A DNA stretch of 64,000 bases from Corynebacterium kroppenstedtii (GCF_003243515.1 NZ_QFRA01000008.1:1-64000), one strand, 5' to 3'. Numbered from the stretch's first letter, positions 16,986-25,595 are shown. Translations and numbers: made by a program. Notes: generated by a model from the letters alone, not told the origin.

Positions 16986-18908
16986 CTACCCTGCCTGCAA
17001 TAAGAGGGTGTCACTTGGTTCTTTCGACGGCGGAACGTTGTAGCGGTTAAGCGCCCACGACGCGATGTCGTGGAACAGCGGCGCTGCCGACTGACCACCT
17101 TCACCATGAACGCCACGGGCCGGGTTGTTCAGCATGATGGCAACAACGAAGCGTGGGTCGTCGGCCGGGGCAATCCCGGCGAATGTGATCCAGTACTTCG
17201 AATTGGAATATGCACCGGTGTCCGGATCAACCTGCTGGGCTGTTCCCGTCTTACCTGCAATTTGATACCCGTCAATAGCCGCGCCGGGTCCTGTACCCTG
17301 CTGGTTTCCGCTGTCCTTCTGGACAACCCCGCGGAACATGTTGCGGACCGTTCGTGCCGTCTGGGCACTCACCACCCGCGTTTCGCTGGGAGCATCAGTG
17401 GATACTTCTTTTCCGTCGGGGTCTTTGATGCTCTTCACGATTCGGGGTTCGATACGCACCCCGTCATTGGCGATGGTTTGGTAGATGCTCGCCATCTGCA
17501 GGAGGGATGTTGAAAAGCCCTGGCCGATGGGGAGGTTCGCAAATGTACCGGCCGCCCACTGTGAGCGCGGAGGCAGAAATCCGCTGGTCTCATTGGGTAG
17601 CTCGACTCCCGTCGCCTGTCCGATCCCGAATTTATTCAGATAATTATTAAACGAATCCGGCCCGACCCGCTGCGCAAGCATCAAAGTTCCGACGTTGGAC
17701 GACTTACTGAAAATACCTGTCGTGGTGTACGGAGTGACGCCGTGGTCCCACGCATCCTTGACAGTAACGCCGGAGTCGTTAATTGACCCTGGTACCTGCA
17801 GGACTTCGTCAGGAGTGGTTTTCTTATCCTCAATCGATGCGGCGGCGGTAATAACCTTGCCGACCGATCCCGGTTCGAAGGGGTTGCTTATCGTCCGATC
17901 CCCAAACTGCTTGCCTTCTTTGAGCTGCTTCTCGATGTCGCCGTTCGGGTCAATCGTTCCCGTCGTAGCCATGGACAATATGTGGCCTGACTTGGCGTCG
18001 AGCACCACCGCACTAGCGTCCTCTGCACCGGAATTGGCCTTGGCTTGTTCCAGACTCTGCTGCACGAAAGTCTGCATGTCGTTATCCAAGGTCAGCTGAT
18101 AGCTATCGCCATCAATCGCCGGGTGCTCGTCCCGACGAGAACCAGGGATTGCCATCCCTTGGGCAGCAATATCGACAGTGTAGCTTCCGTTCGTCCCCTG
18201 GAGGTCAGAGTCCTGCGAGAGCTCCAGCCCGAACTGTCCCGATCCATCCTGACTTAACTTGCCAAGAACATTTTCGCCGATAGCGCCATTCGGGTACTGG
18301 CGGACGTCTTGTCGCTCCGCAGTGATCTCCGGGTACTTCTTAACGATCTTTTCCGCTTTATCCGGATCCACATTGCGAACCAGAACGGAATAATCATCAT
18401 CGGAAGTTAATTTCTTTTCAATATCCTCCGACTTCACATCATCCGCTTTGTCGTCATCACCAATCATCCGAGGAAGATCGTCGGCAATATCCTTCATCCG
18501 CTGGTCAGGATCTGGATAACTATCAGGGTTAATCTCATGCCGCTTCTCCATGAAGCTGCGCAATTTGTTCGGATGCACGGACAGCAGTGACGATTCCATG
18601 GTGTAGGCAAGATTCTCACCATTGGTGTCGGTGATAGTCCCTCGTCGGGCCGGTTCGGCGATTTTTACCCGACGCTGTTCCTGGGCCTGCGACGACAAGT
18701 TCGGCCCGATAATCAGCTGGACCCATACAAGACGCAAAATAAGGACGATCAGTAAAGCGATAATGATCGCCCGGAGAAGATTGAGGCGCCGCATGGCTGC
18801 CTTGGCACCTGTTATTAACGATGTCCCCGCCATGCTGTTACGTAGCGGTGCATCAGGAGAGCTCCCTGTTCTGGGATTCCGAGGCCGACGAGATGAACTG
18901 TTACTCAT
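16986..18908 (-). CDS. ftsI: Septal transpeptidase FtsI / PBP3 (class B PBP)
   Basis: FtsI cross-links septal peptidoglycan and works with FtsW. A basic cytoplasmic tail precedes one membrane segment (about residues 42-66), then the PBP dimerisation domain (with ARRGTITDTNGENLA) and the transpeptidase domain. The three active-site motifs are intact: SVGK within FEPGSVGKVITAA (about 345), SSN in FSKSSNVGTLML (about 403) and KTG in IAGKTGTAQQV (about 552). GGAG 5 nt before the ATG at 18908 supports this start over an ATG eight codons earlier. Length 640 aa is usual for corynebacteria. Confidence 0.94.
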   Translation of the reverse strand: MSNSSSRRPRNPRTGSSPDAPLRNSMAGTSLITGAKAAMRRLNLLRAIIIALLIVLILRLVWVQLIIGPNLSSQAQEQRRVKIAEPARRGTITDTNGENLAYTMESSLLSVHPNKLRSFMEKRHEINPDSYPDPDQRMKDIADDLPRMIGDDDKADDVKSEDIEKKLTSDDDYSVLVRNVDPDKAEKIVKKYPEITAERQDVRQYPNGAIGENVLGKLSQDGSGQFGLELSQDSDLQGTNGSYTVDIAAQGMAIPGSRRDEHPAIDGDSYQLTLDNDMQTFVQQSLEQAKANSGAEDASAVVLDAKSGHILSMATTGTIDPNGDIEKQLKEGKQFGDRTISNPFEPGSVGKVITAAASIEDKKTTPDEVLQVPGSINDSGVTVKDAWDHGVTPYTTTGIFSKSSNVGTLMLAQRVGPDSFNNYLNKFGIGQATGVELPNETSGFLPPRSQWAAGTFANLPIGQGFSTSLLQMASIYQTIANDGVRIEPRIVKSIKDPDGKEVSTDAPSETRVVSAQTARTVRNMFRGVVQKDSGNQQGTGPGAAIDGYQIAGKTGTAQQVDPDTGAYSNSKYWITFAGIAPADDPRFVVAIMLNNPARGVHGEGGQSAAPLFHDIASWALNRYNVPPSKEPSDTLLLQAG

Positions 18909-19119
18909 GGATTCTCCGGTCCCCCTTCTCATGCCTCATTTACCTGATCACCACATATCTTCTACAGATTACTGCCGCCACCTCAAGGTGGGCGATGTTC
19001 CGCACTCACATCCGGAACCCTCGCAAAATAGTACACAAGCAACCTGACACATCCGGTTCACCTCACACTGCCCAGCCTGACCTGCGACGATCCACAGATC
19101 GGATTATTCCCGGACAGTC

Positions 19120-20019
19120 CTAGGGAATCGGCACGGCAGCATCGCCAGCCAGTGCAGCTGCCGGCGCAGGGTTGGCGCCTTCCGCCTGGTCTGCAGGTAA
19201 TGGGGCTTCGCGGTCAAGTCCTTCACCCTGACTAACAGCCTGGTTATCGCCCTGCGCCGCTACTGCCCCAGCCGTATTGTCCTGGTACGGAGCCAATTGC
19301 GCTGGTCGGTTGTTGTCACGGCCTGACGAGGAAGAAGACGTTGCAGACCTTGACGTATTTTTCGTTTTCTCGGGATCCGACGAGGCCTTCGCCTTGGGAT
19401 CCGCTCCGCTATTAATGTCGTGAATCTCGTGAGTCTTTGAAGGATCGGCGGCCCTATTCTCAACCACGGAACCGTCGGGATTGACGGTCATAATCCCCGG
19501 CTGATCAGGAACAACCATGCCGTCCTCCGACGCCTTCTTGGCAACTTCTGAGTCCGAGCTCGCGTTCTTGACGTCGCGATGCAGTCCTTCCAACTCGTTA
19601 TCCAGAGTTGTCTTCTGATCTTTCGCCTTCTGAATGGCGAACGACTGCTGCGTCGTCACTCCAGAAAGGTACATCGTGACGCCCACGCCGACGCCGATAA
19701 ACAAGATACATACGACGATGAACTGGATCGTGGTCCTCTTGACTCGTCGTTCTTCGGAAACGACACGTCGGCCTCGGACGGAAATGACCTGACGTGAGCC
19801 CATTCTCTTCGCGGCGCTCGTCCTCTTTTTCCTCGCTACGGACGTACTCGAGGAGCGGAGGTTATTGCTCTCCCGACGCGACCGAACCGGCGTTTCTGCT
19901 CGTCGGTCACGTGAGGCGGTCCGCGTCAATGTCGCCGTAGAGGCACGCCCCGCGGTGTCGACGTCATGGTCGTGGCTTGCCCGTCGAGCTGTTGTTCCAG
20001 CTCCTGTCAAGGTAGTCAT
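19120..20019 (-). CDS. FtsL-like bitopic division protein
   Basis: A single-pass membrane protein in the ftsL position between rsmH and ftsI. It has a long basic Arg/Ser/Thr-rich cytoplasmic region (1-96), one membrane segment (about 97-119, FIVVCILFIGVGVGVTMYL) and a short predicted coiled coil after it (AIQKAKDQKTTLDNELEGL). KKASEDGMVVPDQPGIMTV is typical of actinobacterial FtsL-like proteins. The tail from about 190 on is low-complexity Ser/Ala/Pro. At 299 aa it is far longer than E. coli FtsL (121 aa). The start ATG overlaps the rsmH stop as ATGA. Sequence identity in this family is too low to prove FtsL orthology; order and topology support it. Confidence 0.75.
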   Translation of the reverse strand: MTTLTGAGTTARRASHDHDVDTAGRASTATLTRTASRDRRAETPVRSRRESNNLRSSSTSVARKKRTSAAKRMGSRQVISVRGRRVVSEERRVKRTTIQFIVVCILFIGVGVGVTMYLSGVTTQQSFAIQKAKDQKTTLDNELEGLHRDVKNASSDSEVAKKASEDGMVVPDQPGIMTVNPDGSVVENRAADPSKTHEIHDINSGADPKAKASSDPEKTKNTSRSATSSSSSGRDNNRPAQLAPYQDNTAGAVAAQGDNQAVSQGEGLDREAPLPADQAEGANPAPAAALAGDAAVPIP

Positions 20020-21188
20020 TGTTCTCCTTCGACGTCTTCGCGGTGTGAAATGCTCTGTTGTGCGGAAGAGACCAGCTGTTCTCTTCCAGTTGGGTGGGCC
20101 TCGTGCCGGGATTCTGATCGAGCTGAATATGTGGTGGATGATCCCGAAGCCCTCACCGAGGTACCGCCCGGCGGCGGGCTCGAGTGCGAGTAACCCGTTC
20201 TCTCTACGGCACGGACGCGGACCGAATGTGCTCGCGGATTCTTATTATTCTCCTGCTCATCGGCCTTTTCCGAACCCCGCGTCACCAAGTGAAAATCGGG
20301 GGCACTGTTGGGCAGATCAATAGGAAGTCCCGGAGGGGTCTTCGATTCGGTCAGCTCCGCCAGTTCCCTCTTCACAATTTTGTCTTCAAGGCTTTGGTAG
20401 CTCATGAACACTGCCCGGCCACCAAGGTGGAGGTAGGAGCAGACTTTCGGAATGACCCGACGCAGAGCATCCAGCTCAGCATTGACCTCAACGCGCAAAG
20501 CTTGAAAGGTCCTCTTCGCCGGATGACCCCCATGACGGCGGGCAGACGCCGGAATTGTTGCGTAGATAAGGTCCACTAACCGCTGCGACGTGGTCCAGGG
20601 TTCTTTCTCACGCTCACGAACAATGGCACGAGCGAGAGGCCCGGCGAAGCGTTCATCACCGTATGTTTTTAAAATGCGAGCCAGCTCACCGTGGCTATAC
20701 GTATTAAGGACATCGGCGGCAGTTTTGCCCGTCGACGTATCCATCCGCATGTCCAGCGGGCCGTCGTCGCGGTAGGTAAAACCCCGGTCCACCTGATCTA
20801 GCTGCATCGACGACACGCCAAGATCAAAGAAGCCGGCGCTAATACCGTGCGCGTGGAAAGCGTCGACAACTGGATGATCAGCATCGTCTAATGCCTCATC
20901 GAAGTTGTCGAAGCGGGCGTGAACTGGGTAAAACCGGTCCCGAAATCGGGACAGCCGCTCAGTGGTTCGAGACAGTTCCTTCTTATCGCGGTCGACCCCG
21001 ATAACCATTGCCCACGGGAAACGCTCAAGGAAGGCTTCGGTGTGGCCGCCAGCTCCAAGGGTGCCGTCGAGAATGACCGATAGCGCCGAGCTCTCTGATG
21101 ATTCTGCGACCGTGGGAGCTATGAGCTCAACCATGCGTTCCAGCATGACGGGAACGTGACCATGCGTACCAGTGTGGCGGTCGGCCAT
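20016..21188 (-). CDS. rsmH: 16S rRNA (cytosine-1402-N4) methyltransferase RsmH
   Basis: RsmH (MraW) methylates N4 of C1402 in 16S rRNA using SAM. HVPVMLERMVELIAP at the N terminus, the SAM-binding VILDGTLGAGGHTEAFLE, FFDLGVSSMQLDQVDRGF and RTFQALRVEVNAELDAL are family signatures, as is the C-terminal NPRAHSVRVRAVERT. About 65 extra residues rich in Ser, Gly and His follow that point and have no recognised domain. Start placed at the ATG at 21188, with GAGGGG upstream; an ATG five codons earlier lacks a good site. It overlaps the next gene by 4 nt. Confidence 0.94.
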   Translation of the reverse strand: MADRHTGTHGHVPVMLERMVELIAPTVAESSESSALSVILDGTLGAGGHTEAFLERFPWAMVIGVDRDKKELSRTTERLSRFRDRFYPVHARFDNFDEALDDADHPVVDAFHAHGISAGFFDLGVSSMQLDQVDRGFTYRDDGPLDMRMDTSTGKTAADVLNTYSHGELARILKTYGDERFAGPLARAIVREREKEPWTTSQRLVDLIYATIPASARRHGGHPAKRTFQALRVEVNAELDALRRVIPKVCSYLHLGGRAVFMSYQSLEDKIVKRELAELTESKTPPGLPIDLPNSAPDFHLVTRGSEKADEQENNKNPRAHSVRVRAVERTGYSHSSPPPGGTSVRASGSSTTYSARSESRHEAHPTGREQLVSSAQQSISHREDVEGEQ

Positions 21189-21389
21189 TGTCCCCTCTTT
21201 CATCGTCGCGGTCAGAATAACGTGTGGTCGTGTCCGTGGAGAGGAATGTAAACAGGGCCCTACCCGCTCAGTGCCTGGTGTTGGGGAAGTACATCAGGAT
21301 CCAAACGGGCAGAGGCCTGCACACATTCCTTACACTCGCTGTAGATCTTTGCGCCGTTCGACCAGATCAGGAGGTGAACTAAGGATTCC

Positions 21390-21821
21390 TTAGAGGAAAT
21401 CCATGAAGGCAGCATCGTCACCGTTGGCGTAGCTTTCTTCATGTTCGGCTTGGTACTGATTCCACGACTCCGCATTCCAGATTTCGACGAAATCAACAGA
21501 ACCAATCACGACGCATTCTTTGCTTAACCCCGCGTAGCGACGATGATCAGGCGAAATAGTTATTCGCCCATGACCATCAACGGATTGTTCATCCGCGCTG
21601 GCCGCTAGGTTACGCACAAATGCACGAGCCTCCGGGTTAGTTCGAGATGCAGCAGCGGCCTTACGAGCGCGTTCGAGGAACACGTTGCGTGGATAGATGG
21701 CTAATGAATGGTCTTGGCCTTTCGTCACCATCAAGCCCTCTGCTAACTCATTGCGAAACTTTGCCGGAAGAGTCAAGCGTCCTTTGTCGTCCATCTTGGG
21801 GGTGAAAGTACCGAAGAACAT
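21390..21821 (-). CDS. mraZ: Transcriptional regulator MraZ
   Basis: MraZ is a double AbrB/SpoVT-fold DNA-binding protein that controls the dcw operon it heads. The first half contains MFFGTFTPKMDDKGRLTLP and the second DEQSVDGHGRITISPDHR, each with the DxKGR/DGxGR signature of one repeat. Start placed at the ATG at 21821 (143 aa, the family's usual length); an upstream in-frame start adds 27 residues that do not fit. A three-box operator lies about 135 bp upstream at 21956-21980. A 201-bp gap separates it from rsmH. Confidence 0.95.
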   Translation of the reverse strand: MFFGTFTPKMDDKGRLTLPAKFRNELAEGLMVTKGQDHSLAIYPRNVFLERARKAAAASRTNPEARAFVRNLAASADEQSVDGHGRITISPDHRRYAGLSKECVVIGSVDFVEIWNAESWNQYQAEHEESYANGDDAAFMDFL

Positions 21822-21955
21822 GACCTTCGGACTCCTTCCCTCAACATCGACGACCCACATCCAGTCGATTGCCGTGTCGTTATCAGCGCCGGCCGCCAAC
21901 AACGACAGTTATCTACAGAATTAGTGCGACGAACTTACCTTGTCCGCCATTGGCA

Positions 21956-21980
21956 CCCACTTTAACCCACTCTGCCCCAC
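21956..21980 (-). promoter_or_regulatory. MraZ operator: three GTGGG boxes
   Basis: On the minus strand GTGGG occurs at 21976-21980, 21966-21970 and 21956-21960, each separated by exactly 5 nt, so one box falls on each helical turn. Repeated TGGG boxes with 10-bp period upstream of mraZ are the known MraZ operator architecture. A TAAAGT hexamer between the second and third boxes could be the -10 element, which would place the boxes over the promoter and suit autorepression; that last point is inference. Confidence 0.85.
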
Positions 21981-22317
21981 AACGCACCATTGGCACGACG
22001 CTTTCAGCAAATCTTTAGCTTTTTTTCATTATGACAACGCGACCCAATCACAGGCAACACTTGTGATACTACGCCATTTTACCCTTTTGACGTGCGTAAG
22101 TACCTGATAAATTGACATAACAACCGACGCTGGAAACGCCGATCGAACCTCTTGACGGGCCGGCACCATCCAGCCCCAGTGAGGGCACACCCGAGATAAC
22201 AGAGCGCAATGAGCAGCAAGAAAGCACGCGATAGTCGTGCCACTTTAGGCACATAAGTTCATTCAGTCCCCATCAGCCAGAGAAATAACGTCATTTTCAG
22301 CAAAAAGCTGAGAATCA

Positions 22318-22342
22318 GTGAATTGAAGTGGGGCAAAGTGGG
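22318..22342 (+). promoter_or_regulatory. Second MraZ-like box cluster, inverted
   Basis: On the plus strand GTGGG at 22328-22332 and 22338-22342 is preceded in the same 10-bp phase by GTGAA at 22318-22322. The segment GTGGGGCAAAGTGGG differs from the operator upstream of mraZ (GTGGGGCAGAGTGGG) by a single base. It lies about 350 bp further from mraZ and points the other way. Confidence 0.6.
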
Positions 22343-22368
22343 GGATTCTTGAGAATTGGCCCGAGGCA

Positions 22369-22414
22369 TAAGAAAAAGCCCTGGTAGTGAGCTTGTCCAC
22401 TTACCACCCGGGCT
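22369..22414 (-). terminator. Rho-independent terminator of the DUF3040 gene
   Basis: AGCCC at 22377-22381 pairs with GGGCT at 22410-22414, with further GGTA/TACC pairing inside the stem. Read leftward the hairpin is followed by TTTTCTTATG. It lies about 100 bp after the DUF3040 stop codon and insulates the mraZ region from it. Confidence 0.75.
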
Positions 22415-22517
22415 ACAGTGTCTTGTTAGACAGTTTTACGTTGTTTGGAAAGCCTTTCGCCGAACCTTCAGCCCCCATACGCGAAACTCGGTTCACATAT
22501 AGGAACCACGGCGAACA

Positions 22518-22910
22518 TTAGCGCTCGAAACGTCGACGGAAATTCTCTTCCACACCGCCCGGCCGGCTACTCAAAGAGGATTTACGAGCTTTCCGCTGCT
22601 TTTTCGCCGCTTTGTCAGAACGATCCCCCATTGCGAGTTTCGACGAGCGGTCACCGCGTAATCCGATCACACCAGCGGCAAACATCACCAAGAAACCGGC
22701 GACCGACATCACGACAAACCACAAGCTCAGTTGCGAGAGAGCTATACCGCCAACAAGTAAGACGAGGCCAAGGATCAGCAGAGCAACGACTTTGACGAAG
22801 GCGCCACCACGCTGGATTGACCCGACGTTTTTACCAAAGTCTGGGTCTTCCTGATACAGAGCATTCTCGATTTCGTCGAGGACACGCTGCTCTTGCTCTG
22901 AGAGGGCCAC
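22518..22910 (-). CDS. DUF3040 family membrane protein
   Basis: A small conserved actinobacterial protein of unknown function. It begins with the family signature LSEQEQRVLDEIENALYQEDP, followed by two membrane segments (about residues 38-58 and 64-82) and a basic C-terminal tail rich in Lys and Arg. The GTG at 22910 is preceded by GGAGGAG and gives 130 aa; the longer in-frame version (to 23015) adds residues not expected in the family. It lies upstream of mraZ, a location shared with other corynebacteria, but it has its own terminator. No function can be assigned. Confidence 0.85.
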   Translation of the reverse strand: MALSEQEQRVLDEIENALYQEDPDFGKNVGSIQRGGAFVKVVALLILGLVLLVGGIALSQLSLWFVVMSVAGFLVMFAAGVIGLRGDRSSKLAMGDRSDKAAKKQRKARKSSLSSRPGGVEENFRRRFER

Positions 22911-23117
22911 AACTCCTCCATTTTCCATGAAAGTACCGTTTTCTACCTGGCATAACGCTGCAGGCGCCAAAACAGTTCCGTTTATAGCTTCATTGTAACC
23001 ACCATGTACCCCCATTTCTCCACCCCGGTGCGCGAAACCATGAATGACGTCGCTCCCAACCCCCGGAAGGCGCTACCCACACCCCTTTTGAGTCAACCTC
23101 GTTAAGGCCTCCAGGCT

Positions 23118-23510
23118 TTAAGCGGCAGCCGGTATCCATGCATACCGGTCATTCACAGCAGCGCGGAAATCCAAAACGAGCTGCTCAAAATGCTCAACAT
23201 AAGCAACCGTCAGGGACGGGGACAATCCCAACCGGACTCGTTCCTTAATAGGCGAATACTTCCGGAAGACATCCGACCACGGGGCCAGCTGCCCGCCATA
23301 ACGGGCAAGCAGGGTCCACGCATCGCCCTTAGGCTTCCTTTTTCGGCTCGCAATAGCATCCTCGATAACAGCTCCAGCGAGGCGGAGCGCTGCGTAATAA
23401 GAGTCCAGCAAGCGCCGTTCCAATTCATCTTGGCTGACGTCGTCAGTCTTGTTAGCCAGCAATGCATCCGCTTTCCTGAGAAAACTTACCGTTGCCGCGT
23501 TCATCATCAT
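23118..23510 (-). CDS. SAV_6107-like HEPN domain protein
   Basis: A 130-residue, mostly helical protein resembling the SAV_6107-type HEPN family of Actinobacteria. Key segments are DELERRLLDSYYAALRLAGAVIEDAIA, SRKRKPKGDAWTLLARYGG and the hydrophobic end HFEQLVLDFRAAVNDRYAWIP. The catalytic R-X4-6-H of HEPN ribonucleases is not visible, so a non-catalytic or binding role is more likely. Three consecutive ATG codons follow AAGGAG, so the exact start is uncertain by two residues. It is divergent from the GNAT gene, with a near-LexA palindrome in the shared 250-bp region. Family assignment is from recall of sequence pattern. Confidence 0.6.
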   Translation of the reverse strand: MMMNAATVSFLRKADALLANKTDDVSQDELERRLLDSYYAALRLAGAVIEDAIASRKRKPKGDAWTLLARYGGQLAPWSDVFRKYSPIKERVRLGLSPSLTVAYVEHFEQLVLDFRAAVNDRYAWIPAAA

Positions 23511-23665
23511 CTACTCCTTGGAGCCTTCGTCTCTACACTTTCGAGCAAGCACTGCGATTACCGAACAGCGTCGCTACCCAGTGATGTCTTTGTCGAGCGC
23601 CTATTTCCTTGTTGACACTTGACACACTACGAAGGGGTGCGGACATAAGAGTCGAACAAAAGCAG

Positions 23666-23691
23666 AAATTTCGAACGTATATTCGAAATTT
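23666..23691. promoter_or_regulatory. Perfect palindrome resembling a LexA (SOS) box
   Basis: Two perfect 10-bp arms (AAATTTCGAA and TTCGAAATTT) flank a 6-nt centre. The core TCGAACGTATATTCGA (23671-23686) matches the Gram-positive LexA pattern CGAAC-N4-GTTCG with one mismatch. It sits 75 bp before the GNAT gene and 156 bp before the HEPN gene. It might instead be the operator of another dimeric regulator. Confidence 0.55.
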
Positions 23692-23760
23692 GCGGTAGGT
23701 AATTCCCAGCTTCTCCCGGTTAACTCCCCCGCCCCGGTTCGCGCGTGGTTTCATTAAAGA

Positions 23761-24372
23761 ATGCCCATCACTTTCACGACGTTGACCGCAGCGCAATTTC
23801 GTCGACGAGTCCCCGAAATGGTCTCTATTTATATCCGTGCGATGGGCTACAGCTCCACTATCTCGGGCGCGCGGCAGTCGGCATGGAACACGCACTCGCG
23901 ATATCTTGGCTTCCACTCCGTGGCTGCAATCGAGCATCCTGCAGGGGAAGAACCAAACCCTAAAGATCCCACACAGCCCATCCGTGGTTTTATCTACGGC
24001 TATCGAGGCGGCAACGGACAGTGGTGGAATACGCAGGTCAAAGCAGCTCTCATGGTTGCCGGGGTCCCGCCGTCGCTACGTATCCAGCTTCTGGACAACT
24101 ACACGGAGCTCACCGAAATTCACGTGGATCCGTCGTGGCAGGGTAACAATATTGGCGGACGCTTGCTGACTATTTTTGCCAGCAGCCTCACGAGCCAGCG
24201 GTTGCTTCTTTCCACCCCCGAAGTCACCAGTGAAAACAACCGCGCATTCCACCTCTACCGACGACTAGGATTCACCGACGTCGTTCGCAATATGCACTTC
24301 CCCGGTGATCCGCGTCCGTTCGCAATCCTCGGCAGCCGGTTGCCCCTCGGGGACAGCTCATCACTAATTTAA
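23761..24372 (+). CDS. GNAT family N-acetyltransferase
   Basis: A GCN5-related acetyltransferase using acetyl-CoA; the acceptor is unknown. The core acetyl-CoA-binding motif is seen in LTEIHVDPSWQGNNIGGRLL (about residues 118-137), with the following helix, and in SENNRAFHLYRRLGFTDV near 158-175. Length 203 aa. The ATG has only a weak purine run (AAAGA) upstream. It lies convergent to metF, 16 bp apart, and divergent from the HEPN-type gene. The same neighbourhood occurs in related genomes as I recall it, but it gives no clue to substrate. Confidence 0.8.
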   Translation: MPITFTTLTAAQFRRRVPEMVSIYIRAMGYSSTISGARQSAWNTHSRYLGFHSVAAIEHPAGEEPNPKDPTQPIRGFIYGYRGGNGQWWNTQVKAALMVAGVPPSLRIQLLDNYTELTEIHVDPSWQGNNIGGRLLTIFASSLTSQRLLLSTPEVTSENNRAFHLYRRLGFTDVVRNMHFPGDPRPFAILGSRLPLGDSSSLI

Positions 24373-24388
24373 TGACGCACCGTAGAGG

Positions 24389-25408
24389 TCATCGAACCGC
24401 GTCATGACCGTGATCAGTCCCCCACGCCGGAGCCATCCCTAAATTGTGCAGCACTTCTTGTGTCGAGCAAGCAAAATTCAACGTCATAAAATGCAGATCT
24501 GGAGCACCTTCACTGATCAGACGCTCCGCCATGGCCGTCGTATGAGCGATCCCAATCTTCCGAATGTCCTGACGGACACGAGGATCAGAGGGATCGCCGC
24601 TAGCAGTAGCTTTTTCCAGACGTTCCTCGAGATCTGCCGGAACACGGCACCCCGCCAATTCACGCTGCCTGCGAAGAGACTTCAAGGAGGTAATGGGCAT
24701 GAGCCCAGGAATCACGGGCTTGGCTCCATGAACCGGATCTGCCGCAGCGAGACGATCACGAAGACGCAGGTAATACTCAACATCAAAGAACATTTGAGTA
24801 ATGGAATAGCTAGCACCCGCCCTGAGTTTCGCGATCGTATAGGCGGTATCCGAATCCAGATCGGTGGCACGATAGTGCTTATCAGGAAACGACGCGATGC
24901 CAATCTCAAATTGTCGTTCCGTGTCGCACTCTTGGATGAGTTTGATCAGGTCGATGGCATGTTCCAAACCACCAGGCGTCGAAACCCATTCGCCCGTGGG
25001 GTCTCCTGGCGGATCTCCGCGCAGCGCCAAAATATTCGTCAGGCCGCATTTCTGGTAGCTTGCGATAATTTCCTTCAGCTCGTCCACCATGTGCTGCACC
25101 AAGGTCAGATGAACGAGCGTCGTTAATGGAGTGTGTGCCAACTCCTGGCCGATCCGGATAGTACGGCTACGGCTAGAACCGCCTGCCCCATAGGTCACCG
25201 ACACAAAGCTCGCACCAAGATCGTGAAATGTCGCCGCAGCGTCATTGAGGCGACGTTCCGCAGCGTCATCACGCGGGGGCATAAATTCCACGGAAAACGG
25301 CACAGGGCCCGGCGTCGGCAAAGAAATAGCCTGGGAAACCGGGACTTGTTGATAAATAGGCCGAGGTGGACGATTCGTGGGCGTATGCGCCGAGTTGGGC
25401 GAGGACAT
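24389..25408 (-). CDS. metF: 5,10-methylenetetrahydrofolate reductase MetF
   Basis: MetF reduces 5,10-methylene-THF to 5-methyl-THF, the methyl donor for methionine synthesis, using FAD. Seen are FSVEFMPPRDDAAERRL (the conserved Glu), SVTYGAGGSSRSRTI, LTLVQHMVDELKEI, NILALRGDPPGDP, FEIGIASFPDKHYRA and ITQMFFDVEYYLRLRDR, all TIM-barrel family motifs. Length 339 aa with a Pro-rich N-terminal tail of about 35 residues. No Shine-Dalgarno is seen; a TAAGAT lies 8 nt before the ATG, so the mRNA may be leaderless. It is the homolog of Rv2172c in the block shared with Mycobacterium. Confidence 0.93.
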   Translation of the reverse strand: MSSPNSAHTPTNRPPRPIYQQVPVSQAISLPTPGPVPFSVEFMPPRDDAAERRLNDAAATFHDLGASFVSVTYGAGGSSRSRTIRIGQELAHTPLTTLVHLTLVQHMVDELKEIIASYQKCGLTNILALRGDPPGDPTGEWVSTPGGLEHAIDLIKLIQECDTERQFEIGIASFPDKHYRATDLDSDTAYTIAKLRAGASYSITQMFFDVEYYLRLRDRLAAADPVHGAKPVIPGLMPITSLKSLRRQRELAGCRVPADLEERLEKATASGDPSDPRVRQDIRKIGIAHTTAMAERLISEGAPDLHFMTLNFACSTQEVLHNLGMAPAWGTDHGHDAVR

Positions 25409-25595
25409 AAATAGGTATCTTAGAAAAAGAAAGGTGCGACAACCAGTAAAACTGTCAGGTAATGGCGCGAAAAATACGTCTGTGTTGAATCCACGGTGTT
25501 GGTCATGGTGATCAACCAGGTTAGCTCGGCGCGTCCATGGTGCCGTGTAGTTTTACCTTTATGCTCCTCAACCGCCCATACCCCATACGTGAATC

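Larger units (their letters stand above)
21822..22517. other. Long intergenic region upstream of mraZ
   Basis: 696 bp between the mraZ start and the stop of the DUF3040 gene. It holds the three-box MraZ operator, a pair of CCATTGGCAC repeats flanking it, a second inverted GTGGG cluster and the terminator hairpin of the DUF3040 gene, each listed separately. I see no convincing open reading frame or tRNA in it. Confidence 0.6.
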
